A stretch of DNA of 64,000 nt from Osedax fenrisi (Eukaryota; Annelida; Polychaeta; Sabellida; Siboglinidae). Positions 42,439 to 53,620 of this stretch are shown in pieces (the first letter of the stretch is position 1; the number at the start of each line of letters is the position of its first letter). The stretch is from assembly GCA_964019155.1 (NCBI GenBank), contig OZ025245.1, positions 2,799,343 through 2,863,342 of the forward strand, given 5' to 3'. A model generated the notes under the pieces. The model did not search any database and had not been told where the DNA came from. It saw nothing but the letters and a program-made list of their open reading frames with translations. The position numbers and the translations under genes were made by a program.

Positions 42439-43137
42439 TAATTTGATTTTTTCAAAAATATACCACATTTAAATTTTGGGTCTAATATTGGTGCAATTTT
42501 TAAATGGAAATTCTTTTATGACATGTATATCTGGAAGTTTTAAATATAAAAATTAATTTAGAATATTATTTAGTTACTTACTTTTTACCAAGATTAGAAC
42601 ATAATGCTTTTTTATTTCAATTATAAATTTGAGGTCACATGGTTCACATCTCAATCTACTGATAACACTATATTTTAATGGTACTATTACCGACATACAG
42701 CTTTCATAATCAGAAAGTAACTACAACCAATATAAATCAAAATTATTAATTATTAATTTTATTAATAAAACAAAGTTTTGTTACTAAAAGCATTGACTTA
42801 AGAACATGAAACACCATCTCAATTACAACTATTGCTTTCACTCATAACATTTTATCAGGGTAAGATGTAACAAAAGTTTCTTCGATTACATCTTTTAAAT
42901 CTATATACCTTTCTAGCATTTCGTATGTAGAATTCCATCTAGTATATTGTCAATCAATATTATTCATTGATTAATTAATTTTAATATATATATATATATA
43001 TTAACCTTGTTGGATAATTATGTAATAATCTTAACACATTATCATCCTGATTTTCTAATAGACTTTTTAAATTTATTGAATTTTTCTAACAGAGTTTGAC
43101 TTTATCATGATCAGTTTCATTAATATCATAAATGACA
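42439..43137 (-). pseudogene. hAT transposase relic with introns
   Basis: Read on the minus strand, four blocks occur in the order expected of a hAT transposase. At 43006-43137, LLENQDDNVLRLLHNYPTR. At 42838-42938, WNSTYEMLERYIDLKDVIEE; joined across a 67-bp intron these give the classic PTRWNST motif. At 42589-42720, LLSDYESCMSVIVPLKYSVI, bounded by a ttgtag acceptor and a gtaaaaagt donor. At 42439-42502, KIAPILDPKFKCGIF, matching the usual LDPRFK motif. In-frame stops (for example a tag before KNSINLKS) show that it is dead. The first coding exon is repeated upstream in the tandem array 43001-44357. N-terminal zinc finger and first catalytic Asp are not seen. Confidence 0.85.
42939..43005 (-). 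other. 67-bp GT-AG intron in the hAT relic
   Basis: On the minus strand the donor is aag|gttaat and the acceptor tatactag|atgg. Removing it restores TRW in frame between two conserved transposase blocks, which is strong support for a real intron. It is AT-rich and includes a TA run. Confidence 0.8.
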
Positions 43138-43877
43138 CTCTATTATTAGAAAATAAATTATATATATATATATATGTTGAAAATTGATATAACGTTAATT
43201 TAAATGATATTTCAATAAATATGATCAGTATTAGTGAATTATTAGTATCATACTAATAGTATGTATTACATACTATGTAATCAATATATAATATAACATG
43301 CATATATATATATATATATTGTAAGAGATTTATAATACGAAACAGATAGAAGATTACTTCAATGTAATTCAGACTAATTAGATCTGTTGCCCAAATAATT
43401 AATATATATATATATATATATATAGTGTTATATTTTTATATATATATATTAACCTTGTTGGATAATCATGTAATAATCTTAACGCATCATCCTGATTGTC
43501 TAATAGACTATTTAAATGTATTGAATTCTTCTAACAGATTTTGACTTTATCCCAAACTTTATTAACAGTTTCATTAATGACAAAAATGACACTCTATTAT
43601 AAGAAAATAAATTATATATATATATGTTAAAAATTGATATTACTGTTAATTTAAATGATATTTCAATAAATATGATCAGTATTAGTGAATTATTAGTATC
43701 ATACTAATAGTATGTATTACATACTATGTAATCAATATATAATATAACATGCATATATATATATATATATATTGTAAGAGATTTATAATACGAAACAGAT
43801 AGAAGATTACTTCAATGTAATTCAGACTAATTAGATCTGTTGCCCAAATAATTAATATATATATATATATAGTATTA

Positions 43878-43917
<40 letters not shown>

Positions 43918-44216
43918 CCTTGTTGGATAATCATGTAATAATCTTAACGCATCATCCTGATTGTCTAATAGACTATTTAAATGTATTGAATTCTTCTAAC
44001 AGATTTTGACTTTATCCCAAACTTTATTAACAATTTCATTAATGACAAAAATGACACTCTATTATAAGAAAATAAATTATATATATATATATGTTAAAAA
44101 TTGATATTACTGTTAATTTAAATGATATTTCAATAAATATGATCAGTATTAGTGAATTATTAGTATCATACTAATAGTATGTATTACATACTATGTAATC
44201 AATTTATAATATAACA

Positions 44217-44256
<40 letters not shown>

Positions 44257-44357
44257 AAGAGATTTATAATACGAAACAGATAGAAGATTACTTCAATGTA
44301 ATTCAGACTAATTAGATCTGTTGCCCAAATAATTAATATATATATATATAGTATTAT
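43001..44357 (-). repeat. Three tandem copies of a ~450-bp unit holding a hAT exon
   Basis: Copies start at 43001, 43449 and 43914 and are about 448, 465 and 444 bp. Each carries the exon block ending HDYPTR or HNYPTR, the gttaa donor, a 300-bp intron-like remainder with gatcagtattagtgaattat, and TA tracts of different length. Copies 2 and 3 are nearly identical and keep the block VNKVWDKVK that copy 1 has lost; copy 1 is the most diverged. Confidence 0.92.
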
Positions 44358-44487
44358 ATTTCTCAATGTCGACATAGAGTCTTACGAGAGTGGTTTGTGT
44401 ATTATACTAATTACAAATAAAGACTAGTGTTATTGAATAATTTGTATTACATTGAATTGATTGATAATTAGTATAAAGTTATCCTAA

Positions 44488-44574
44488 AAACTATGGAACT
44501 CCCTACCTCACTCAATTAGATGTATAGTTTCTGACCACACCTTTAAAGTCAAATTGAAAACACATAGCTTATAA
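44488..44574 (+). pseudogene. LINE ORF2 C-terminus fragment
   Basis: The frame reads KLWNSLPHSIRC, then DHTFKVKLKTHSL and a stop: the WN-LP signature and closing FK--LK segment at the very end of many LINE ORF2 proteins. Upstream sequence (44370-44487) is too decayed to read. Confidence 0.7.
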
Positions 44575-46036
44575 TAATTAATATACGATACACCGCCGAA
44601 AACTCATTACTGATGTTGATCGCAGTGTCTAAACAAATTGGTTACAAGGTTAAACAATAATAAAAATCGCATGAGTTAACTCACGGATCATTTTCTTTTA
44701 TCATTTTTCTTTCCACTGTTACCTCTTTGAGTTATTTTTTTAGTCTACGATCCTCCGTCTACCTCTAGTCTACCTACATCTCTAACACGTCAACATCTGG
44801 TATTTTCTCTACATCTAGTTTGTATACTTTATATGATATTTCTTCCCCTAACATATTTTCCCATTCTAATGCCATTTTTCTTAGTTCCATAAAAGTATAC
44901 TCTTTATTTCCTTTGTTTTCTGGATTTAAGTTCTAACTTTAATTTTATATTTATTCCATTATGCGCCTCATTTTTTTTCTATTTCATCTGTATACTTGAT
45001 ATTTTGTAATTTATTTCCTACACCGATAATCCGATGAGAGAATTGAAATATCGTCTCTCCTTTTACTTATTACATTGTTACCTTTTTTATAGATCCATTT
45101 CTGTAACTACTTTTCAAGATTTCAGTTAGAGTCTCAAAGATTTTCTCAAGAAAAATCAATATATTTAGAAGCATAACAGCTAATGTTTTTATACAAGAGA
45201 TCACTAAGGTTCAATGTAACCCACACTATGTCCTCACATGTGTTTGTGTATGTGTACATTACATACAATATACCAGTGTATACCAGCCTATAGTTATGTT
45301 CATAGTAGTATACTACCTGTGACCTTACCTTTCATAGCCTACTGTAATGACCTCATTATGTTGTTGTTACCTGCGAGTGTTGTATAGCATATAAACATGT
45401 GCGCTACACACATGATTATATACTATATACCGTGTGTTCTGTACCAACACACATACCATATGTGTTGTACACTATACTAACCCGATGCCCCCCAACATCG
45501 CAGTATGATGACTCTACCCGACCGACACATTATCACCAAGAACACGAAGACATGCCAAGTTTTAGATATTCCTAAGAGGTCAGTACTGACTCCTCCCACC
45601 CCAACACCGCGATATAGCCTATGATTATTGATTTAGAGAAACGTAAAATTAATGTTTTTATTTTCTTTATTTAGTTTTTACATTTCTATAAAATTGTATT
45701 AATATTTATTGTTATATAAAAAGTATAATTCTATTTTATGGAGTATTTATTCATTTATTTTAAATATATATATATATATAATAGTTATTTATTTTATATA
45801 TGATTATGCATAATATTAAAAGTATTGTATTATAAAGATTAAATAATATTTTTAATTAAATTGATAGTAATTAAAAATCTAATATAGTACATCGATATTA
45901 CCTAAACAGCATATTAAATAATAATATATGATTACAATTAGTTAATATTATTATATTGATAAATACTAATATATCTATAAGAATAGTTATCCATCAATTT
46001 ATTAACCTTCTTTATAAAATATTTTTTCCATTTAAT
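44575..46036. other. Mostly non-coding unique sequence
   Basis: AT-rich to moderate-GC sequence. 45170-45600 has higher GC and many gtgt/acac words but no frame. 45640-46036 is AT-rich up to the TIR element. Confidence 0.6.
44774..44935 (-). pseudogene. Possible retroelement gag fragment
   Basis: A frame of about 53 codons contains EYTFMELRKMALEWENMLGE, resembling the tF-elr-alrWe segment found in gag-like proteins of LTR retrotransposons, followed by an acidic and Val-rich tail to a stop. Upstream is closed by stops. The similarity is short and could be coincidental. Confidence 0.3.
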
Positions 46037-46144
46037 ACCCAGCAAACATTTTTGAGTACGGTGTGGTTATTTTTGAGTACGAATTACGGGTACAGTAACT
46101 TACCATACCGGTATTTTGTGGACACTAATACCGGTATGGTAACT

Positions 46145-46405
46145 TACCAGAATACTCGTATATACCGGTATATAACGGTACATACGTACCGGTACACTTG
46201 TACACATAAATACCGGTATATACCGGTACACTTGTTCACATAAATACCGGTATATACCGGTACACTTGTACACATAAATACCGGTATATACCGGTACACT
46301 TGTATACATAAGTACCGGTATATACCGGTACACTTGTACATATAAATACCGGTATATACCGGTACACTTGTACACATAAATACCAGTATATACCGGTATA
46401 CATTT
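46145..46405. repeat. 34-bp minisatellite with accggt palindromes, ~7 copies
   Basis: Unit ataccggtatataccggtac plus acttgtacacataa; spacing of the cttg word is exactly 34 at 46197, 46231, 46265 and 46299. Variants differ by one base (ttcaca, tataca). It sits just inside the left TIR. Tyr-rich frames on the minus strand are artefacts. Confidence 0.92.
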
Positions 46406-46589
46406 ACTAGTATATATATATATCAAAACAATGATAAATAAGTCAATATATACTAAACAAACAAAGAGTCAACAATAACTTGAAATCAACAGAAAGATCT
46501 ATAAAATACAATATTCCCAGACTAGTGGGTCCTATAATATGTAATTTATACATAATCCCCATGTGTAACATCAGTGATAAATATAACCT

Positions 46590-47032
46590 AATAAAATACC
46601 ACTCATATGACAACTTATATATCATCTGAAAACGACTTTACATTAAAACTATTAAATGAATACAATAATGAGATTACTGAATGGTTTAATAGTAATTAAT
46701 TAAAATTAAATCCAGAAAATAAGTTCTATATATTCACTTCAAAGGAAATAATCTCCCAATAAATACTACAAACTATCACATAAAAAGTAAAACATATCGG
46801 AGTGTTAATTGATATAAATCTTAATATGTTTTATAAACGCAAGTCAAATCAGCCAACTATCAATTGCATATCATAATTATAAGAAAAACAATAATATTTA
46901 ATATGAATGTAAATTTCTAATTAAAATACTAGTTATTAAGGCTTAAATAAAATAAAGTTATCATCAATAGGAATATTATAATATATATTTAATATATATA
47001 TTATAATATATATTAATATATATATTAATGAC
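46590..47032 (+). pseudogene. LINE RT fragment, part 1 (before the hAT insertion)
   Basis: Shifting frames give HSYDNLYII (a decayed YADD box region), then NDFTLKLLNEYNNEITEWFN, LKLNPENKFYIFTSKE and HIGVLIDINLNM, the normal order around and after the catalytic box in CR1-like polymerases. One stop interrupts the WFNSN-LKLN join. It breaks off at the hAT element 47033-49506 and resumes at 49507. Confidence 0.75.
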
Positions 47033-47250
47033 CAGGGCCGGCTTAAGCATACTATGGGCCCCGGGCAAAAAAAACGTATGGGCCCCATAATAATTTAATA
47101 ACATATTAAATGGGCCATTTTGGCAAAAACTAATATTTATAACTCTTCAATTTTATCATATGTTATCATTATACTAATTATTTTGTAATTTGTTTGTATA
47201 CTTTAATCAACTCCTCATAATAATTTCTTTTCTCGCATATATATTTAGAG

Positions 47251-47560
47251 CAGTGGTTCCCAACCTTTTTTCACCGTGACCATTTTTTTATAATTCTTAA
47301 TTAAAAAATATACCATGACCCAATGACAAATTTTATTTTGTTATTATTATACTTTAATCATAAAATAATCATATACAAATTAATATACATATATTTAAAT
47401 ATATATTTCCATCTTAAATTTTTCTCGACCATAAATCCAATTTGCATATAATAGAATTTATATTATTTTTTAGAAATTGGATCAGGACCTACAAAAAATA
47501 CTCAATACCCAAGTATGGGGCATGACTCATAAGTCATGACCCATAGGTTGGGAACCACTG
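47251..47560. mobile_element. 310-bp hAT-type MITE nested in the hAT element
   Basis: Left end cagtggttcccaaccttttt and right end ggttgggaaccactg are the widespread hAT MITE ends. The flanking 8-mers atttagag (47243-47250) and atttatag (47561-47568) match at 7 of 8 positions. The interior has ccatgaccc/catgacccat words near both ends and no frame. Confidence 0.88.
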
Positions 47561-47955
47561 ATTTATAGAGTGCATCAATATTTTGTATTACCGCTATTAT
47601 CTCAATGTAACCTAATTGCAATACTTTTCTGATCGACTTTATTCTACAAAGTAATTAGCTCCACGGTTTTCATTATATCGAAGTCTCAAATTCTAAAATT
47701 GCATTTTATTGAATAAATACGTTGACTCTATAGAGTATTACTATAGTAATGTAATTTAAGTTATATTTTAACATATATAATATCAGATATAAATTATGTA
47801 ATTATAAGAAGTCCTCAAGAGACTGCACTAATAGAATCTGTTTGCGATCACCATTTTATATTCGATAATGCTTTTAATAAAAAATATTATATTCTTATTT
47901 AATCTAGATGTTAATATATTATTTATATAGTTTGGCTAAATAAATTATATTGATT

Positions 47956-48024
47956 TGGGATGAAGGCAAAGAATATTGCTACACTTGTCGAAGATTTAAC
48001 GGCATTTTGCCCAACCAGATTTAA
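47956..48024 (+). pseudogene. Possible TTF-type zinc finger scrap of a hAT transposase
   Basis: The frame WDEGKEYCYTCRRFNGILPN is followed by a stop. The CxxC spacing with RRF resembles the TTF-type finger that begins transposases of this hAT group. It lies about 920 bp inside the left TIR in the right orientation. Short, hence tentative. Confidence 0.4.
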
Positions 48025-48223
48025 GGAATACACAGTGTAGATATGTGAATCCATATTGACAATGGACTATGGTTATTATAATATATTTCATGTCATTGAA
48101 TCTTCCAGACATATGCTGGCATTTTCATAACTTTGAGCTCTATAATCTATTATAATTATATTATTATTGAAAAAATTCTAATAGATCGGTAGCTAAATAT
48201 TGACCAATGTGATTAATTATAAC

Positions 48224-48444
48224 TGATAAATTATCAGTGATAATGAATCTCAACGTACAATCGTACGTCGTAAATCAATAAATACCTATATAATAATAGT
48301 AGGCTATAATACCTACCTAACTTGATATAAATAACGATACTATATATCGATGTGATATATATGGAATTGAGTACACTGATATATAATATAATATTTTGAA
48401 TTTTGTATTTCTTCAATTATGTAGTTATCAGTGATAACTTATCA
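48224..48444. repeat. Small inverted repeat, 20-bp arms
   Basis: Arms tgataaattatcagtgataa and ttatcagtgataacttatca (18 of 20 paired) enclose about 180 bp. Each arm contains its own ttatcagtgataa near-palindrome. No clear flanking duplication. Confidence 0.5.
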
Positions 48445-49514
48445 CCTATTCTCCAATAAGAATATCGCCATTGTGTGTATTTATTTGTAAATAGATAGAT
48501 GAGGGTGATGTCAATCTAAACATTCATTTGCAAGTAATAGGTGGATAATTTCAAAAATGCCTTTAGTATTATATGTATGTTATATATATTTATAAATAAT
48601 ATCTGTTTCAATAAATATAATATCTTTCTGTAATGATAGTATGTTGAAAAAGATAATCATTTTATGTACATAATTCCCTTTCATCAATAGACATTATTAA
48701 CAATACTATAGGAATAACCTAGAATAACCTAGAATAATCCTATTTAAATTAACACTACTATATATATATTATGTACACTAATAAAACTATAATAATATAT
48801 ACACTGAGAATATACACATTTGATTAATACGAGCATAAGATAGAATAAATTAATTATTTTGAGAAAAATTATTTTGAAAATATCTATTTTTTTAATTACT
48901 ATAACAATTATAAATCTATATAGAATATCGTTTTTTTCGTAATTTATAATCAATATAATCCTTTACAAATATCAGAAATCATAGTTAAAATATATCTTAT
49001 AAAATATATTTAATTTTAATAAAAAAAAGTATACTTTTTGTTTTGTAAACTAATTATAGAATTATAAATTGTTAAGATTTAACTATGGTTAATAATACCT
49101 TAATACGTTTATCATTTATCACCTTCTAGTTTATCAAACAATTATTTATCAATCGGATTCATACTATTTGATCTAACAATCAGATATGTGTGAGAAGATC
49201 TATGTTATCACTATTAGCATGTGCTCCAAAATCTTCATGTAGCTGTTTCCACCATATATTCGTGTCAATTTAGAAATTTTTGTAAAATTCACTCTTCCAA
49301 TCGGCCTAAATGACTCATATTTAATTAATTTATTATATTATTTTTATTTTTTTAATTATAATTAATAATATATAAGAAAAATAGTTAAGAACATTTTTTT
49401 TTTCATATAAATAGTAAAAAAAAAATGTCTCAAATAATTCATGGGCCCCCCAAAATTTGTGGCCCCGGGCAATTGCCCGATTTGCCCCCCCCTTAAGCCG
49501 GCCCTGTTAATGAC

Positions 49515-49877
49515 CACCAAGATCAATAGTACGATCGGCATAACTGAACTAATGCGACAACAACAACCTACTACCAATTATAATTATTCACACATTATAA
49601 TGTCCGAATTATTTATAAATTACTGGTAACTACACATATTGCATATCATCATAAGGACATACCACACAACATTAATAAAGACACATTCAAGTCCATACGA
49701 GAGTGATATATCACATAATCTACAACAAATTGAAAGAAACACAACATCAGAATATTTAGTATAGTGGCACCTGTAGAGGGGAACGAGCTGAATATTGACT
49801 TACGCTATTGTGAATTGACATCACCATTCAAGAAATTATTAAAAACAAATTTATTTATAATTTACTATGATTTATAA
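49515..49877 (+). pseudogene. LINE fragment, part 2 (after the hAT insertion)
   Basis: The 3' part of the interrupted LINE. In the last third the frame reads FSIVAPVEGNELNIDLRYCE, then SPFKKLLKTNLFI and a stop at 49877, the usual C-terminal AP-WN-L and FK--LK signature with the Trp lost. Earlier sequence is decayed. Removing 47033-49514 rejoins it to part 1. Confidence 0.7.
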
Positions 49878-50179
49878 AGTACTTTTTGTTATTTAATATT
49901 TCACAGGCATATATTACAATTTTATTTGTATTTAATATTACCATGTTATAAACACTTTTGTTAAATATCATGTAAAAAGTGTATAAATAAAAATAAATAA
50001 TAATTATAATATACTGTAGAATTGTTAATATATATTTTATTTTTTATAAATTATTATTATGAATTTATATTAGAATATTATACTATGACGTATCTTCACC
50101 AGTAGATATGTCGTCTTGGTTCTGTTCATCTTTATTTTTAAGGGTACCTTTATATTATAGTAGATATATATTTAGGTTG

Positions 50180-50452
50180 TGGTTTAAAACCGACGCCAAA
50201 AATCTATGACTAATAGTTTATTCAATATCGAAGCTCGCGCTTTCGTAGTTGAAACGCCCGCCTCTAGATATAGGAGTGTCATACTAGATACATTACGCCT
50301 ATAGATATACTACGGATATGTATGTCCTTAGTATATACTACGTGTACAATGTACACTGTACAATGTACATGTAGTATATCTATCTCTCTATATATATATA
50401 TATATGTGTGTCGATGTTGTTATAAAGTATATATCTCGCTCTCTATATATAT

Positions 50453-50519
<67 letters not shown>

Positions 50520-50608
50520 ATATATATATAGAGAGAGAGAGCTATATACTTCATAATAAAATGCACACACACACACACATATATATGTGTGTGTGTGTGT
50601 GTATAACG

Positions 50609-50666
<58 letters not shown>

Positions 50667-50856
50667 TATATATATTACATGTATATTGTACACGTAGTAT
50701 ATACTAAGGACATACATGTCCGTAGTATATCTATAGGCGTAGTTTATCTAGTATGACACGCCTATATCTAGAGGCGGGCGTTTCAACTACGAAAGCGCGA
50801 GCTTCGATATTGAATAAACTATTAGTCATAGATTTTTTTTGCGCCGGTTTTAACTA
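50180..50856. mobile_element. Foldback-type element, ~680 bp, long inverted arms
   Basis: Outer ends ggtttaaaaccgacgcc and, mirrored, gttaaaaccggcgc; arms continue through ctatgactaatagtttattc, cgaagctcgcgctttcgtag and aaacgcccgcctctagatat, then to the centre. Arms are about 200 bp or more and nearly identical. The middle is TA and CA microsatellite. No flanking duplication could be fixed. No coding. Confidence 0.82.
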
Positions 50857-50951
50857 TATTTAACTAAACTATTACGAAATATTAAAATGTAAATATAAGT
50901 TAATGGTGCAAGTTTGTCTGTATACAGATCTATAAATATACATAGTAAATC

Positions 50952-50988
<37 letters not shown>

Positions 50989-51933
50989 TTACTACAATAT
51001 GAATACATTAAATATATGGGTATATACTATATAGGCCTACCATAATCCACATTTGCAAAAACATCTAAATATATATAAAAATATATACATATTTATAAAA
51101 ATAATATATTGATTTATAATTTATAATAAAATGTAACCTTTAATTCTATATTTTGATATGCATTTAAGCATTTGTATGCTTTATATATGGATATATTTAT
51201 AGCCTCGGACCTTATATCTCCACTCCCGTAATTTTTCTCGAGAATATCTATTGTTAATGATAATTTTATTAATAATATTAAAAAAATGTGAAAAAATATT
51301 AAATAATATGAACGATATTTAATTATATATAAATTAATCTTTAAAACTAAATTGACTTTTATTAATAATACATTTTGTATATATAATAATACATTATAAT
51401 AATACATAAATATATAAATATAATAGCTTAACCTTATTATGTAGGAACTGTTTTCTGAACTCATATTCGTAAAAATGGATAAAATGATAAATATATAGAA
51501 TAATTTAATATACACGAGAATACACATAATCTAGAAATATAGGTCATGACCCTAGGTAGAGAATGAATTTATATCATTATTTGTATTTATATAATTATTT
51601 TTGAGTACAAATCGGTACAGCTGTAATCATATGTAACAACTAATTGTTTTAAAATTATATTTGTGTACAAATCGGTATGTCTGTACTCGTTTATATTCTT
51701 GTTACGGTCGTACTCAAATATACTCTTTATATTATTATTTTTATTTATATAATTATTTATGAGTACAAATCGGTACAGCTGTAATCAAATGTAGCAAATA
51801 ATTGTTTTAAATTATATTTGTGTACAGACGTACCGTTTTGTACACAAATATAATTTTATAAATAAATGTATACGGTTGTAATCAAATATACTCATTTATA
51901 ATCAAAAATACTCGTTTGTGATCAAAAATACTC
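50857..51933. other. AT-rich interior and subterminal repeats of the 5.9-kb element
   Basis: TA run at 50957-50983, otherwise unique AT-rich sequence to about 51540. From 51540 to 51933 the words gagtacaaatcggtacagct, ttgtgtacaaatcggta and tactcaaaaat recur in several copies, as subterminal repeats of the right end. Confidence 0.65.
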
Positions 51934-51984
51934 ATTCGTACTCAAAAATAACCAAACCGTACTCAAAAATGTTTGCTGGGTAAT

Positions 51985-53290
51985 TATATATATATAATTA
52001 AATATATATATTTTGTTTGTGTATGTGATGGTATATTTAATCAAACACAACATATACACAGACACCTCAGAATATTCATTCATATACAAATGCACCAAAT
52101 CAGTATATTTAAATACTACGTATTTGACTCCATCCCTAATTTAAATTATATAATTGCTTATATAAAAAAATAAATCAATCGATAGCATTTAATCATATTC
52201 GGTGATGTGGTGCCTTCGAGATGACAACAACAGTCCGTGACATTTTTCTTCTAGAACACAAGAGAAGTCCGTGATGTTTCACCTTCGAGATTACAATAAC
52301 GTTAGAAAATATTTATCCTTTCAAGTATATATTTGCTAAATAAATAAATCAATCAATCCACAGAAGTCTGTGATATTCAGTGACGGCGCGACTTCGAGAT
52401 AACAATAGCAGTCGAGGACGCGATGATTGTAGAATATATGTGCCTCCTTCAGTAGATGCTAGCGGATCGTCGATGCTGACTGATAACGTACCAAACAGAA
52501 TTTCCATTATACACGCATATAGCACGATTTTATATGTAATCGTATTTTATATTGTGTATGCAATAGAATGGGTAATAATATATAGCAGAATAAATATTCC
52601 GTTAGAAGGAATTTAATGAGAAAATAGTAGTTATGTCGACTTTTCATTGTGACATTATATTGTCAGGCAATTCTGCATGAGTTCAGATGTGTTTAACGTT
52701 TCTCAGCTGTGCTGGAGGAAATTATTATTATTATTATGACTATTATTATTATATTATTAACCACTTTTAATATAATTAAAATAGTTTTTTTAATTGTGTC
52801 ACTTGTTATTGACAAGTTTACTCTATTTCCTTCAAATAAAGTGTAAAACCGTTTATTCAGTTGTCTTCCTCATTTGGCCTAAAAGAACCATAACACAACG
52901 TATAATACAATTTTTATATAATAATTATTTATAAATTTTTATATTTAAACATATTAAATTATGATCATTAATTATAATTATCATTACATTAATTTAATTA
53001 GGATATTTAATGTTGACCTATATACTATCGTTGATCCATGCACATTTCTTTTGGCGCTATGTATCCAATAATTGTCTAGCTATAGTTGTTAGAATATCTG
53101 CAACCTTTAAGTAATAGTTATTAACGCCTTTATTGTTAATGCTTAGAAGTGCGAAGAATCTACCTCGAATTTCAAGTTTAATTTCTTTCCTTACTTTTTG
53201 TTATAATAATTTATCAATATTAAATATTATTCTCTTACTAATATGTGTGTATCTCGTTCATTATAACTTTAGTTTAAGATTACAGAGTAT
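51985..53290. other. No gene; short direct repeats near 52200-52430
   Basis: The words cttcgagat-acaa and agtccgtga recur three times at 52215-52415, possibly an old tandem repeat. A 78-codon frame at 52380-52616 is unassigned. The rest is AT-rich with an att tract near 52723-52756. Confidence 0.5.
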
Positions 53291-53620
53291 CATATCATTG
53301 TTGGAATGAATATTAATTACGTCCCGCTGCTAGCAGTAGTATCTAATGACTGACATATATTTAGGTTTGACATTGTTATTATACAACACTATTTTAATTG
53401 TTCTATTAAATTACATGCAATATAAGTTAGCTTTTAATCACCACATAGATATGTATAGAATTTAAAACCAAAATATCCTATTTCTTTATTACATATTAGT
53501 AATGAACATTTAGTTTTCATCATATAAATAATAATTTAAAGTAAAATAATTTAAAAAATTTAAAAATAATTTAAAGTATCTTTTTATACGAATTTACATT
53601 ATAAACAATACATTTATACA
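53291..53620 (-). mobile_element. Second, truncated copy of the 36025-36478 element
   Basis: Reverse complement similarity to 36130-36425: cgctgctagcagtagtatc, cctaaatatat, aattacatgcaatataagtt, gttttcatcatat and attataaacaataca occur in the mirrored order. Neither TIR is present, so the copy is truncated at both ends or has decayed there. Confidence 0.75.

Larger units (their letters stand above)
47033..49506. mobile_element. 2474-bp hAT element with perfect 8-bp TSD
   Basis: Terminal inverted repeats cagggccggcttaag (47033-47047; mirrored 49492-49506) continue as imperfect ggccccgggcaa blocks. Direct repeats ttaatgac flank it (47025-47032 and 49507-49514). TIRs of the cagggccgg type with 8-bp duplications are characteristic of one hAT group. 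The coding part is nearly gone; only a possible TTF-type zinc finger scrap remains at 47956-48024, so the copy is non-autonomous. It carries a second, smaller hAT-like MITE. Confidence 0.94.
46037..51981. mobile_element. 5.9-kb TIR element hosting nested insertions
   Basis: Ends are inverted repeats of 48 bp with one mismatch: acccagcaaacatttttgag, then tacggtgtggttattttt and gagtacgaat (46037-46084; mirrored at 51934-51981). The flanks have a 3-bp direct repeat aat. Inside each end lie further gagtacgg/gtactcaaaaat words, so subterminal repeats are present. The interior is a LINE fragment, a hAT element and a long foldback element; no transposase for this element itself was recognised. The superfamily is open; a 3-bp duplication is short evidence. 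Confidence 0.78.

Noticed and set aside
46100..46426. 108-codon Tyr/Pro-rich frame on minus
   Set aside because: Follows from the 34-bp accggt minisatellite.
50322..50717. Ile/Tyr-rich frames on both strands
   Set aside because: Products of TA and CA microsatellites at the centre of a foldback element.
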